The notes: generated from the sequence alone by a model not told the origin. Positions 37,267 through 53,300 are shown, counted from the stretch's first letter. The stretch: DNA of 64,000 nt from Acorus gramineus (GCA_030737835.1 CM060855.1:17806378-17870377); one strand, 5' to 3'. Program-made: numbers and translations.

Positions 37267-37733
37267 TAAATAAGTGTGGATTATATCCATATACCCTCAT
37301 TTAAAGTGCATATGCACTAAGGGTGAAAAAACGGGCTAAAAAATACTTGTACAGGTGAAATTTATGAGACCTGACTGGATCCAATCTCATTCAAAACAGG
37401 GTGTAATTTCATTGAGCGGCAAATTCAAGTGATAAACTAGCAAAAGATTAGCAAGAACTTCATGATCCTCTTGTTGAAATGTAGTTAATAAGACCTCACA
37501 TAAACCTCAAATGTTGCAGTCCCAAAGAATCTGCAACAGCTTCCTTACCCTCAAATCAAGATGGCAGACAAAATATCTAACTGAACTGGGGCAATCCAGA
37601 GTTTTCTGATTATTGAATCACATCAAATGTCTCGGTGCTTTTTTCTCTTTCTGTTCTAGCATTGGAAGTAAACGAACAATGCGAATATGTCACATTTTGG
37701 ATCACGCATTGCTCGATTTGCCTTTCAATTACA

Positions 37734-40700
37734 TCAACAACGTGGCTTTTGTACTGGAACGGCTTTGGTGGGCGGGAAGTGATGAGAACTCAACTGATCA
37801 TGTATTTGTTTGAACTTCTCTCTGAGTCTCTGGATCTGCAATATTCATCATTGAAAATTGTCAAGCACCAAAAAAATTTTAACGTTCCAAATATAACTCA
37901 ATGTACAATCTAAAGTATGTCTTGTTCTACAATTTTTTGGGTCATTTTTTTAAGTTTGATATACATTCAAATGCGGAATACATTGTTTTGTTGGATTCAA
38001 TGAATACCTGATATTCATAGAAATCTCTTCCCGCCTAATTTAAAAGAATATACCTCATATAACTTGCAGTATAAAAAATTACATATGTTTGACACTGCAA
38101 ATCCTTTCACCTAAATTTGTGAATATGGATGCCCAATGAATGAAGCCAATTCAGTCAAAACAATTCTGATAAAGTAAATTCATTGCATATAATCATATAA
38201 ATTTTCAAGTGAATCTATTTGAAAACATCAAAACACCAATAGTGCTGAGTTTCAAGCTTTTCTTTTTTTTCAAAAAAGAAATCAACAAGGAAAAGAAAAA
38301 TACCCGTTTCAATTCAATCTCTAGATTCCTCTTGGATTGTTGGAGACTGTGCCTTAATTGGGTTATGTCAAAGACATTATCCAAGTCATCTTCAAATGCA
38401 GACTCCAGGTCTTCCCTAAGGAGAGCAGGTAATTTGTCGACCACCGGCATGAGGAGAAAGCAGTTGAACTATAAAACATGAGAAGAGCAAGAGAATAAAC
38501 ATCCATATTTGAAAATGATGACAGAAACACAGTCCTTAGTAAACGACAGAAATTTAGGACTAATCACACCTTACAGCTTTTCTGATAAGTGAATAGGGTC
38601 AGACTTAGAGATATGCAGTCACTAAAGTAGTGAAAATTATTAGAAATAAAGAGTTTTGACTCAGTTGTAATGGGATAAGATCAAATCTCAACTGAATAAT
38701 TTAATTAACAAACTTTCTGTTGAGATTTGAGCCTAGGGTATTGATTTTGTAATTTTTTTTTTTTTGACGAAACATTGAGTTTATAAATTGGATCCATGTA
38801 ATCCTTTCTAATATGTAGAAATAATATTAAAAATGTAGTTATCCTTTCTGATATGCAGAAATATTTTTTTTTTTTGGTGGGTCAGAAATAATATTTAAAA
38901 TGCAGTCTTTCTATATTTATGTTTCTCTCCCTTCTCTCTTCTTCTTTGCATTATTTTATATTTATCTTAGATCTAAGATTTTCTACAAAAATGACATCAG
39001 AAAACAGTCCTTAATTAGCATAAAAAAGAAAAAAAAGAAGAAGAAAGAGAAACCCAGTAATTTCTTCCAATGAGTACGTGTTCCCAAGCCCTTTTATTTT
39101 GGAATAGCTTCATTCTGCACAAGCCACAAGCTTGACCATACCACATGGGGAGTGATCCTAATAAGCGTAGCATTTTTACTTCGACCTCCTTTCTTGACCC
39201 TATGTTTAACTGACTTGAAATGGCATCAATGCATCTAAATTAATACGTACCTTTAATTCTGTAGATGCCAGAAAGTACTCCTTTATCCCATGGAATATCT
39301 GCTGTACTAATGCATAGACTATCCGTTCAGATGATGGAGCAAGCCTTCGGTTCCACAGTGTGTTATCCAGAAGATCAACAAGCTTCGTCTCAGTTGTGTG
39401 AATAGAAGAATTGGAGTCCATTCCTGGGTTATGATAGTTAATCGTTAAATCAGTCTTCGGCTTGTTCTCATGCTTAATATGATTTGGCAAAACAGATGTG
39501 TCATGAGGGCCTGCTGAACAAACAGAATTGCCATTAACAGTGGACTGTTCAGTGCCAGAAAATGAGTCCAAAAATTGACGCAATCCAGCTCGATTCTGCA
39601 CATTTGACCACCAGAGAAGTAAATAAGAGAGGTGCCCAGCCAGAAAAAGACAACATAAGAATAAAAATAAAGATAGGGATGCAAACTTGCAGTCTGTAAA
39701 ATAAAACTATTGACCTTGTTATGGAGGGACCAAGTGACATAACGAGTGGTGCTCAGTAAATCTTCCATGCATCTGAAACACAAATTTGCACATGAGAATG
39801 AGATGAATGCAAATCAATATACAATTCATTTGTAGATTATGTGGAAGAATCATCAAGCACAAATAAAAACTCTGCATCAAAACCAAAATTTGGCAGAGAA
39901 GCAACTAGTTCATGCACCAGTTATAGAAAAGTCACAGTTACTGCAATAAGATAGGGAGTGACATGTTACTAAATTCAGGCAACAAACCAAAAGAGTTATA
40001 AACACTCAGTGCTAGCGGTACCTCCCAAAACATAAATGATACAGCAATGCATACATGTGCAGTACATAATATAACTTATACTATACATCTTTAACAACCC
40101 TTGCCCCTTGAACTCAAATTGGATCACACACCAATAGTTCTCAGCAAGAAAGAATGATACTGAATGGTATGGCTTCATAAAGAAGTCAAAAGCTGAAACA
40201 CAGAGGGAAGACAGGGCAGTGCATGCATCCTAACAAGACATGGTGTTGAATGAAATGATAGTCTATCTCAATGTGCTCGGACTGTAAGTTTGAAGACTGC
40301 TTTTGTTGAAGAGATGGTGTTCATTATTACATTACGAAGCCAAGCATGTGGGAATAAAAGGAGAAACGGCAAGTAGAAACAAGACAAGAGACACCAACAG
40401 TATCCCCATCAGAATAACTCACTCATATTACAATTTCACTCAATAAAAAAATCTCTCATCCCACAAATTACAAACAGCTCTATCATAAAACAAGAATTAG
40501 TAGTGCTCTGGCTGATGACCAGATTATAGGCTAAATTAGTAGCCCTCTAGTTGTCGTTATGAAGAACAAGAGGGGAAGGATATGCCCATTATGGAAATCG
40601 GGCATGGCAAACTTTTATAGGAACTAATGGCCACGGTGTGATACTTCAGCCGAACAAGAGATGATATTCTACCTATTAGTATGACAAGAGGAGAATTGAA

Positions 40701-41337
40701 GAAACATCCAATAGCTTGTCATGTGTTGAAGATCAGTGACACCTCCAGGCCAATCACATTACAATAAGCTCAAAACTCAAGCAAGGATGGCAAGAGAGAA
40801 GGCAGTCCAACTGTCTAAGAGCAGTGGTAGTACCCACAACAATGAAGAATGTGGACAGCCACATAGTGAATAGAGCACGAGTTATTCAAGGAGGAGAAAA
40901 TGTGAGGTAGACTAGGAAACCAACAAGTGAAGATAGCTTACAGAATCAGCAACAGGCACACAATCATGCATACCATGTAAAATACAATTACTTCTCCAGG
41001 CCCAGATCTAGGTAAATGATTGCTTTGGACCTGACGAACAAGAGCCAGATCTAGGTCGTATCCATTAGTTATTCATGTTATGTTTGGTCCAGGATTCACC
41101 TTGTAATCACCATCCAGTTGGGGTGCATTGAATCAGACGGTGAGAAGATGGTCCATAAAAAATCATAGGAGTGAAAATGGGAGATCATGTGGAGAAAAAG
41201 AGAAATCACAATTCATGGGAAGATATATGATTCATGGGAGGGTTTTTTCTCCCCGTTCGATGAAAATCCATATAATTGGACGGTGATGAGATGGTGACCT
41301 CATCTTATCATTTCAATATATATATGCAAGATGCGGT

Positions 41338-41389
<52 letters not shown>

Positions 41390-44300
41390 CTCACTGGAAA
41401 GTTAGCTAAATCAGTTTTAATCTCTGTAATATTGGAAAATCGTCACAGGTCCCCATAAAGTATATATAGTTAATGGATTTAGTTCTTGAGTTAATTGCTC
41501 TAATAAATACATTCAATTAAGTTCCTACAAAATATGAAAAAATCTAATTTAGTTCTTTTGATGACAAAAATGCCCCTCCCATTTCTTGAAAATTTTCCTG
41601 CTATCCTATACTCACCAAGGGTAAAAAAAAATAATTCAATATAACTCCCTAAAAACTTATGAAAATAGAAAAAGGTTTCTGTAAAATCAGTAAATACCTT
41701 TAAAGTCAACCACAAATTTGGTTAGTGTATTATAGGTAATTTATCAAGTAAATTTTAAAAGTGTATTCCAGTAATTTATCATGTATGGTTAGAGTCAACT
41801 ACAGATCTGGTTAGTTTGAGTGACGGTATGGACTAAAATAAATATTGTCTAATAAGATAGGGACCTTATGGGATTTTGTGATTTTATAGAGATTTTTTCC
41901 AATTTTCATAAGTTTCTAGAGAGCTATATAGATTTTTCAAAAAATATGAGTGAGGGCATTATGGTAACTTTTGTTGTATAGTAAAGTTAACTATGTACCT
42001 GATTAGTTGGGCATGACGGTAGGGACTAAAACGATATTTTTCTAATAACATAAGGACCTATGATGATTTTCTAGTTTTATAGGGACTTAAACCGATTTAG
42101 CTAACTTTTTAGGGAGTTATATCAATTTTTCCCTATATATATAAGAGTGATATGATGCGGACACCATACCCTCCTTTAATATGCGGTAACCTTGTAATCA
42201 CCATACAATTGGGGTGCATTCAATCCGATGGTAAGAAAATGGTCAATAAAAAAGATCCCAGGAGAGGGGGAGATCATGTGAAGAAAAAAGAGGGATCACA
42301 ATTCATAGGGATATATGTGATTTCATGGGATGTTTTTTTTTAACCGGGTGACCGGCACAAGGAATGGTGACTGCATCTTGTCATTTCACCATATATATCA
42401 CAAAGCAACAACTTATTAATTGTAATTTAAATTTGCAACATGTATCAACTAAAAAGTAATAGAAGCCAAATTGAATAATCTACACAATAGATAAGAAAAT
42501 ATAAAAATTCTGAACTCATAATTATGTTGCACAATTTTAGTTCAAAAGAAATAAGTCACTTTTTTCTGTCATTTGAGGAATAAATAGCCACTTACCATTA
42601 AATAGATACATTAAATGAGGAGAATTTGCTGAATAGGATAGCAAGAAGTGATTTATTATCAGTGAACTTGTTTATATACACAACCTTCTGATTGCATAAC
42701 TTCAATCCAGTTGTTAGCATTTAAAGCATTGTGATCACCATCACAAATTCTACAAGTGTCGTGATAATCAAAGAAACACATGGAAATGTGAGTAGGATAT
42801 TTACTTTTCTCGGCATGACCGTTCTGTCGATTCTGCAAAGCAGTGGAAGGCATTCTCTACCCGCCTCACAAACATTTGATGGCCACTGAGGTATTCCCCA
42901 TCTTTCTAATTAAAATGACTCCCACTAGGAAAGGTTAGTAATTGTATAGGGAAGAAAATGACCAAATGTCAAGTCACTATACGAGGAAGTCATACTTGCA
43001 ATAAATATACAGCGATTGGGAGCAGCCTCTTCAAGACATGCAAGAGCCTAACCCCCAACTGTCACAAGAAAGGAACCCCTTTAACTAAAAAGGCAGAGAA
43101 AATAACATGGCTAATAAAAAGCACAATCTTGAAGGTGCTCTACTCAAACATTCAGATGCAATACAGGACAACTACGTGAAAATGCATTCAATGAAATTAT
43201 ATATTGACCTACTTTAAATGCAGCAACCTATGATGTAAAAATAGATTAAAAATCCCCCAGAAAGAAGGAAATTTTTTTTTTTTGGGAAAAGGATGGTGTT
43301 CACCACTTCATATTTAAACCACATTGCATAAGGAAAAAGGAGAATCTGCCAACCAAATCTCTGGTGCAATACAACCACTAGGGAGATGGAGAGTTATAAA
43401 AAAAGAAGGATTTGTCATCAATGAATTTTCTAGTTTTTTTTGTCGTCATTTTTCTTTGGAGATTTAATTTATACCTCTGAAATGACAATAAATTAGGGGC
43501 GGAAATGAAGATATCCACCCAATCCATACATGAGCATCCCTAAAATGCGTCCTATGATATACTGCCAATTCTGATGGTCATTTAAATGTTTTGAGAACCC
43601 ATTTATATATTTTTTTGTCTTACAAACATGATCAGGTCAATTGATTATATTCATGCAATCTGTGACAATCAACTGTATGCAGAAGACCTTCACCTGTGTA
43701 TTGATCACACAGCAAGAAACGAAAAATGAATCAGGCATTAGCTTATTTCTGAAAATTGCTCCTTGAATACTTGTAATGATAACAAAAAGAAAACATACTA
43801 AACAAATACAGTACTGGTTTTCTCAAATAGTCATCAAAGATGCATTTCCTGCATTTAAATACAACATCAATGAAGAAAATTATTGAGGCTGCATTTTCTG
43901 TGCATGCATTTTTAGAGTAGACTGAAACACACACCTGATGAAGAAAAGGCTCAAAGGTGTCACGAGCCTTTGCAACAGCAATCACACAAGCAGTCCTAGG
44001 CCAACATAAGTTTGAAAAGCCAACAGCAGAAGGTAACTGAGTTGTGCATCAAACTGAAAATTTGAAAATAAAGGAGAAAAAAACTATGAATACCTAGAAT
44101 AGTTTGTCCCGTCATGAATATCTTCTACTCCACAGGCATTTACAATCTCTTCTCGCGTAATTGGAGGGCATTTCATTCCTCCAACCACCAAGCGGAACTC
44201 TGCCATTGCGCGGTGATATTGTGCGCCACCATAGAGACGCATTCCAGCATTCTAAACCCAACATTTTCCAAAGGTAATTACACACAGTAAAAAGAATGGC

Positions 44301-47300
44301 ATAAAATTAAACAAATTAAAGCAAGAAATGTTTAGATATATTCAATCTAGCATACATAAAATTCTTTCAGTTAAGTTCTTCCTCATTAACTGCAGAATCT
44401 TCAAAAGCATACATCCTCAAACTGGTAGCTTCCATTTGTAAGGATGTTTCATATCAAAACATGGATTTATATTTATGTTTTAAAGTTGTCATTGTCATTT
44501 AACCAAATCTTGATAGGTTGTCTCGATTTTCAGACAATATTTTGTTTAACCAAATCATGATAGGTTTGAGCTCGGATCACTAGACCCTCGCCTACTGCTT
44601 CTGCTCTATCTATGTTTTTTCTCCCATTTTCTTGTTTTATTTTTTTTTTCTTGAATTTTGCCGCAATTCAATTAATAAAATTTGGCAGCAGAATCCCTAC
44701 CATAAAAATGAAAAAAATAAAATCTTGATAGGGATAGAGGATAAAGAATGTAAAGATATCCATTTTGGTTCAATCTTATTTTATTTTATAATTTAAGCAT
44801 CCACTTTTCCACACTGGAGGTGTTGATCAAACATATCTATACATCTTCTGAACATAGAAGATATTATAGAATTCTTTGGAATTGGTAAAATTCCATGAAT
44901 GGCAGACCATCAGACATATCAACTTTTTTCCTGAGACATACCTCGAATGTGAGAATTCAATTACAATCTACCTGAATCAAGAATAATTTACCAAACTAGG
45001 CAATAACATGAGCATCAGCAGTCAACTACTTCCTTAAGGGAATCTTACAGGCATCATCTTATAGGGAATCTGGAGACCATCTGTACCAATAAATGTCCCC
45101 CCATTAGCTCTTTCATCTTCAAGGGTTTCCCCTGCAACCAAGATTAAATAATATGGCAAAATTTAATTGCATACAATTCGAAACATCAAGATTTATAATA
45201 AATTAGACCATTTTAATAAAACAAGGATGTTTTACCAAATTTATCTGGAGGTGCTACCACTGTGCCTTTCAATAATAATGACAACTGAGGCAGGTAATAA
45301 AATTAATTGTAAGCACTTGCCAGTAAATCATGATTTTAAATCCTTTATGGTCCAAACTTACCGTGGAAAATAAGTTTTAAGAGATTTCAAAGACTTTGCA
45401 ATAAATAAATAAAAGACGATAAATACCTTGGTCAAGAATGAATCATGGAATGTACGCCCCTTCTCCTTTAGTTTTACTTCATCCAAATCACTGCCATACA
45501 GATAAGATGGAGTCAAAAATTGGAAAGAACTTATAGGATGAAAAATTATTAGTCAGAAGATCAACTTTCCCATAAAGAACAAACAATACATAATGCAGCA
45601 CCACCTCCACAGTGTAACCAGATATTTCTGATGTCACACCGACATTGTAAATCTGCTAAATAAATGCACAAAAACCTGCACTCGTATATGTAGATAAGTG
45701 TTCAAAAATATAAAATTATCATAACAGTTGTTTTAAAAGTAGTAACAAACCTTAACTCTTGATTTATTTCTTGTAGCTTCCTTGATGTGCTCCGATACTC
45801 TTTTTCAAGAAGTGGAATGATTTGAGGAACATTGTCCATGTACCTTTGGCCCACCATGTCATTTGGAAATATTTAATGACTGATTGAAATGATTCGACAA
45901 GATGAGAAAAAAAAAAAAGTACCTTTTCTGGAGTAATTCTTCCAAAAATAACCTAAGATTGCTTACACCTATTCTACTTCTTTCTTCTCTTGACAAGGTT
46001 CGACCTAATTTGTCCTCCAACAGTGCTACATCTTCCAATTCTCTCAAAGAAACAGCCTGCATGGAAAAGGAAATGTAATAAAAACACTAGATGGAAGATG
46101 TTTTAAACTGATACAAAGGTCACTATATGGCATAAATTGAATATCTCATTAACAAAATTCATTTTGAAAGGATTAATCTCTTTTGTACAATTATATACTT
46201 CTGTTACGTATTCACCCTTTCATGTTCCTGTTTTATGCTTCCTTCATTTGATCTCTTTTTCTTCTTTTTTTTTGTTTTCCATCTTTTTTTTCTGCATTGC
46301 CTTACGCCTCATAGGTCTCTTTCTATACTGATATCCCTTGGAGTTAGTACAACTTCGAATTAACTAAAAGCATGCTTTCTAACTGACCAAAGAACAAAAC
46401 AAAGAACAAGAAGATCAAATAAGTTATGGTTATCAAGGTTTTTGTTAACAATTATACCGAAGATAGTGTACTGTACAGTCCGGAGTACACTGAGTAGTGA
46501 CATGGTCTGGGCATAAAATAATGTGTGTAATATGCAAACATATACAAAGTACAATTGCAGGCTTGTGTTTTCTTAATATCATAAAAACTATTACCTGAGA
46601 ACATTTATATTTTCAAAAATGTATAACTCGACTACAACAGTTGCACACCAATCATTCTGACACATAATATTAAGCATGATGAGTTACTTATCAATCTTTT
46701 GAGAATCCAGATAGAGAAACATGGATATATTATACCACTGGGTGATGCCCAGTACTGTATCAGCCAGATCCATAGATATGAATTATATGATCCATAGAAT
46801 ACATGTTAATATATGGATAAACAGTCAGTTTTTTTCCTTATCTGATTCTCTTCTTTTTCCACTTCATAATCCTTTTAAACTATGTGACGTTTTCTCCAAA
46901 AAGTTCCTCTATGTTTACTAAAGTTGAGGAATTTATCCCCTATAGGTTACATTGTATGATACGCATTTCTTACATTTCCTCATCTTCCTTTTTTCCTTCT
47001 TTTTGTACTTGTAAGTATGATATCGGATATGCATTGAAAAATCAATGTGAATCATATGATATGACATGATTTACAGAGGTTCATAAAGCCTGGTAACAGC
47101 TTGCTTACTTAAGAAAACTGAGCTGGAGAAACCTATCATTGGAAACCTTCTGCTGGCATTTTTGCCACCCATTTTTTCTGATGCATCTGACAAACTACAG
47201 ATCACTTCACATGCATCTATCAATATCTTCCTCCAAATCATCAGCATCTCCCATGAGTAAATACTCTTTACCTAAGCCCACTACATTGCAGGATGAACTT

Positions 47301-50300
47301 TCTTCATAACAAAAACAAAAACCTAAAACCATGAGTAAACTTAAGATGATACAGGAGAACACATAGGCGGTTATTTCCTCAATTCTTAGAGATTGGATGA
47401 CTATTTATTTATTTATTTTTATATCGAAAGGGTTGGCTCTCGCCTTTGTATTAATCAAAAGGAAAGCCAAAAACAGTAGAAAAATAGAAAATACATCTAA
47501 ATGACCCAAATGAAGTGTCAAAAGGAGAAGAGTTATCTACTTATGGCACCCCAACAAGGGTTTAAAGTAAACTGGAAAACCGACCACCACTAAATGAAAA
47601 ATCACGTGCCCCTGCACAGTGTCTTCCCCACTCCACAATGAGTCGAGCTGCCCCCTCACAAATATTCTCCACGTATGGCGTGCTTCCTTTGAAGACCGCA
47701 AGGTTCCTAGTCCACCAAATCGACTAGAGCAATGCAGGAACGAAAGATTGAGATATCTTCGCACCCAAACTCCTATCCCCCGCTGCCCCTAGATGGCTAT
47801 TTATTATTGGAGTTATTATAGTGAAATAGGCTTGTTGGGCCTATTGCCGGAGTCCCCGGGGTTAGGGGGCAACACACCCAAAAGGTTGCACGCCTCCCCT
47901 GGGCCGGAATGTACCTTAGAAATGAACCTCGACAATGATGATTCCAAGAAGAGCACCACTTCGTAGATAATGTGTCATGATTTGTCCATCTTTGAGAATG
48001 ACATTGTTCCACTTCAAGAACAACTGCTCTCAGAAGAAAACTTTACAGCACATGGCCAGGGAGTATTATATTAATGTTATATTTGCAAATATTAGTCTTT
48101 AATTGTATATTAATTATTTTTATTTTTATATTTTCAGGTCATGATCCAACGTCACTAGTTCAAGAACAGTTGATCTTGAAATGGAACAACGTCCTTTTGA
48201 AAGATTGATAGATCATGACACATTATCTAGGAAATGATGGTCCTCTTGGATTCATCGTTGTCGAGGTTCACTTCAAAGGTACATTACTTGTCTTGTTAAA
48301 TATAATATATATTAAAGTGAAGTTAATTTTAACTCATATCTGTTTCATCTCAGTACTCATGGATCCAGAAGAATTAGAGGAGGCATTGAACCAACAAATG
48401 CTAGAATTGGAGGAGATGTTAAACCAACAATCTATATGACTCGCTATTGGTCTTGCTTTTGTGGTCTGTGTGATAGTTTGACAGTATGGGTGATAGTTTG
48501 GTGGTGAGATGTGGGACAGCACATCATTGCTCATGTCATCTTGGAAATTCTCTTGCATGTGCTATCACTTCTTCACATAACCAATGGCTCTGCTTGTGGA
48601 TTAGTATGGTTAGCAGGTAGTTTTTTCTTTTTTTTAAACGATCAACAATTATAGAAAATCTTTAGTTCAGTAAGTAAAGTGTCATGGGCATCTCTAGAGT
48701 GGTCTCCCCTTTGCCTCTATATCTTTTTTTCTTCTCTTTTTTCGTTCTCTCATCTTGTTAATTTTGTGAAGATCCCTTGTCTCCTTCTTTGTTTGGAGGC
48801 ATATTTTTCAAATGAGATCGCTCCTTTCTTTTCCTACTAAAAAAAAAAGAAGATGATGTAACTATTCTACCTCTAAAACTTCATCCCCTCCTGAAAAGAC
48901 CTCAATTTCTTGTTTAATCTGATTCAATGTCTATTAGTTCTGTCGGCTAACAGCTCTAATGGGTTTAACATTTAGTTAGGTTACAGAGAATAAAAATTGT
49001 GTGGGGCAACATCTTATCCTATAGGTTTAGCTGGTGGACATGCTGGACTAAGCTTGTCTAAGGACATTTTTGAAGGACTGGTATACTTCATTTATCAAAC
49101 CAGTATTTGAAGTCTATCCCCTTGGCTATACTTCATTTATCAGCTTATTTAAAAATTTTCATACACATGATAATAAAAACCAAGGAAGAAGTGGCAAACA
49201 CTATCAAGTATCAAACCAGTATGTAACCAAATTCTGAATAGGGAACTCGGAGCAACCACTGCAGAAAAGCAAAGCCAGTTACAATCTCATAGAATGCTCA
49301 CAAGAAAAATGAAGATGTAGAAAAGTTGGGATTAAAGCAAAATATAAACTTGACATGGGATAAAAGAAACTGCGCAAACCTGTTTAAATTCATCATTTGA
49401 TCTATAAACAGTATCACGTCCATTACCAACTCTCCCAGAGGGTACAGATGTAAAAAAGGGACGGTCACCCAATATGCAGCCATCTAGTGTGCAAGCAGGT
49501 GGCTTAAGAAAAACCTCCACATCAGAAGAACGAGCAAATTGGGGTATTTTGGTATCAAGCTTTGTGGACACTATGACGGTCCGGGAGAGTTCTGAATCAA
49601 TCTGCAGTGAAACAATATGTTAACCAAATATTCCATTGGAGAGTGAATGGAACTTTAGGAAATGCAATAAACCCTGCTAATGTAATATTACCAATTTGTG
49701 GTTATACATGCAGAAAGAATTACAAGAAACAGCATGAAACATAAGCTTCAGAAGGAACGGAACATACTTGCATTACAATTCTGCGTGTTGTGGCATTACT
49801 CCAGTCACAACAATCTTCAAGGCATAAAATGATGAACTCCTTGTGTTGCATTTTTGCTCGCACAAGGGCCTCCACTGCACGAGCTTGACCCTGCATGGTT
49901 TACACTCACTCAGAACACTGATGAAAAATAAAGCTCTCTGAAAGAAAAGTCATCAGATATCACCAAAATACATGGAGAAAACTTGTGATTTTGAATGATT
50001 TAATAGCTGTTTGCTGGTGAACAAGCTTATCTTCATAGGAAGCCAATGCCCACCCAGCAGTTGACTATATAGGTCACCCAATCAAAAGTTGAGATTAATA
50101 TCCAATTCTATAAGTCAAAATGTGGGCTTGTAGAAGAATCAACCAGGCAGGCCAAATGGGAATATCAGGCCTTTCTGATACTTTTGGAGATTGATAGCTG
50201 TAAATTTTGCCAAGTTTTACAAATATTTCTTAATAAGGTATTCAGAAACATATACTGAGGTCTTATCTGAGAGATGTATCAAAATTTTCAATTGTCCCAC

Positions 50301-53300
50301 TTAAAAAACCTATCCACCAGAAGTAATACTGTTTCTGGATTATGATACTGCCTGAATTTATCTATATAATTTCTTCCCACTTTCTATCCTGGTCCTTTTT
50401 TGCTTGGTTTTTATGTTGCTCTTGAGCTCACTCCAGGTGTACAGAAGAAAAAAGAAAAAAGAAATAAAAAACATAAGAAAATGCCTCCTACTAGTTGTTT
50501 TAAAAAAACATAAGCAAATGCTGCCTCCTAGTAGTTTGTTTTCAGCAAATACATGATACACAATAACTCTTACATGTGGGCACAAAGGACACAAAAAAAC
50601 AAAGCAGGCAATATTATATAAGCCAAAAAGAAGAAAAAAAAAATAGAAAAGAATTTCCATATTAAAGTGGGTGGTGTGAATTAACCCCCCCCCCCCCCGT
50701 TTGGGGTGGAGCATAAGCCATGGATAGGGGAGAATACAGTAGAATAGCCTAAAAAGCTGTTTGTTTGACAAGAATAAACATTGATAGCTATGTTTAGATA
50801 AGCTAGGATAAGGCCTGATAACTATTCTAAGACAATGGTGGACTTGTTTATCAGGACTTATCTATGTCAATGGATAAAAATACCCTTTTCTGTCATTTTA
50901 AAAATTTTATCTAACCTAACACTCTCTGCACACATTCCAAAAACTGTTACATCTATCATATCACACACACATCTCTCATACTTATTCCCAAACACAAATA
51001 ATTTATGTAGGGGCAGAGTTGTCATTTAAAAAGTCATAAACTCTTATCTATCTCTTATCTACCACTTATCCTTAATTTATCTAAGGTGAACCAAACAACA
51101 AAAAGATCAATGTTACATTTCCCAATGAGAATAACAGAAAAGACAACCAAACAAAAATTTACCTATTCAGCATGGATTGTTATCTATCCCAGTATAGCTA
51201 TCAAGGGCGAATAACCCTATGTCACACCCCAAACGGGGGGAGAGATTCACCAAAGATGCTGATGTGTTTACAAATTGGGAATGACAAGAATACATGATAT
51301 TTGTGGAAGACATAACACAACTGTAACTCAATTTTCATTTAGTTTTTGTTTTTAGAAAAAGTCTAACTTGATTATCTTGAATTAGGGCTTCTACACCTCA
51401 TCTGATATATATTTAAAAATAATTTCTCCATTACTAAAACAAAGTACAAACCCAGAAAACTTTACAGGCATGATAACATTACATCTCATTACGGTAAACA
51501 AGTACATCAAACTGCCTAAAACCGTGAAACCAATCCACAAGAGACGAGAATATAATGATGATAAAGACATACCAACAAAACTCTATTCTTTCTGCCAGCA
51601 GCGGGAGCAATGAGACCCGGTGTATCTATTATGGTAAGATTTGGACAATATTTATATTCTATTTTGATGATGATTTCTTTCGCTGAAAATTGGGAAGGAT
51701 CACGCTCCAGCCTCATGTTTTCAGATTCAATATAAGCCTGTTGACCAAAAAAAATAACCAAAATGAGAGAATACAAAATAAACATAAGAAGTATGTAGAC
51801 ACACATCCTAGGAGAAAAAAGGCTGATACAATTAATCCAAGAAATACTCTATTTTTAAAGATATTGGCTCTTACAAAAGTAACCCAATAATGCAAGAAGT
51901 ATCAAGAAGCATTGTGATTTTTACATCAGAAAGGTTATCATCATTCAATGTACCTCCTAAAACATTTCCTTCAGAATTTTATTCACAGACATTAATTTTT
52001 ACTCGGGATGATTATTACATTCCAATATCAGGCCTTTCATGTCTCAGATTTTTACATTTTCCACATTCAACCAGGTTTATCATCATTCAATATACCTCCT
52101 AAAACATTCCATTCAGCATTTTATTCACAAACATTTATTTTTATACTGGGGGAAATTATTACATCCCAAAATCAGGCTTTTCATGTCTCGAGTTTTTATA
52201 TTTTCCACATTCAGCCATTGTGATATAAATTGCTTTGGGACTTCAGGTCCTTCTAATTCATTGAGGTTGTTTTCTAGTTCCTTAAACATTATATAAAGAA
52301 AAACCCATGACCATAAACAACACATACTGATAAACCATTAATAAGGGGCTCATACATTTAACATGTTGTCTGTTCAATGTCCACGACGTATAAAAAAAAA
52401 ACTATGCAGTACATCATTGAGTATGCGTGTGATTTTCCACGCATATAAATTGTCAATAGAGAGCTGACATCCAGCTCAAAATGAAAAATGAAAAATGTTT
52501 ACTCACTCATTCCTACAGTCACTTTTGCATTCCAACATGTTTTTATTATTCTTTCATTTGGGCATTTCGCTCTCTCTGAATTGATTGGCGCATGCCTACC
52601 ATTTTCCATTAAAAAAAACATGGTTTTCTTTTTTATAAAGTATATGCATACTTTCACTAAAAAAATATTAAGTACATACTCAAATGAATTATATGCACAT
52701 CTTTTTACATATTCCCTAATAGAGTATATACTCACATAGTAAATTATATACTTTGTTAGAAATTTCACATACCGAGTCAGGATTGCAGGAACAACAGAGT
52801 GTTCTCACCTGAGATTTACACACACAAAAAACTATGTATGTACATCATTGTGTTAGAATGCAGTTTTCCAAGTATGTACACAGTTTCGCGCATATTCATT
52901 TTTCTGAAGACAAACAAACAATCTTTTGTGGCAATCTCTATCATTTTCCTTGTCAATATCATTAAAACCTAGCAGTCAAATCGACATTTTCAGAACAGCG
53001 ATCATTACAAAGATAAACATAGTATAAGTAAATATATCAATTTTTCATATATGAATAGCATTCTACTTGTCCAAACCAAGTCTCCAAAAAAAAAAAAAAC
53101 ACACACACAACATGAATTGTCCCCAACATTCTCTTTAAAATCTAGAAATCAAATCAACATTTACATATTGTAAGTAAATGTATCAACTTTTCCCAAAGGA
53201 AAATGATATGTACAAACCCTTGTGCAATCTCATTTACAGTCCACACTATTTTTAAAAAAAAATTATACACTCTCCCATTGAAATACATACTGTTATACGA

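Noticed and set aside
37014-37304. 96-codon frame with a repeated 26-residue block
   Set aside because: Created by the 78-bp tandem duplication inside a MITE; no coding evidence.
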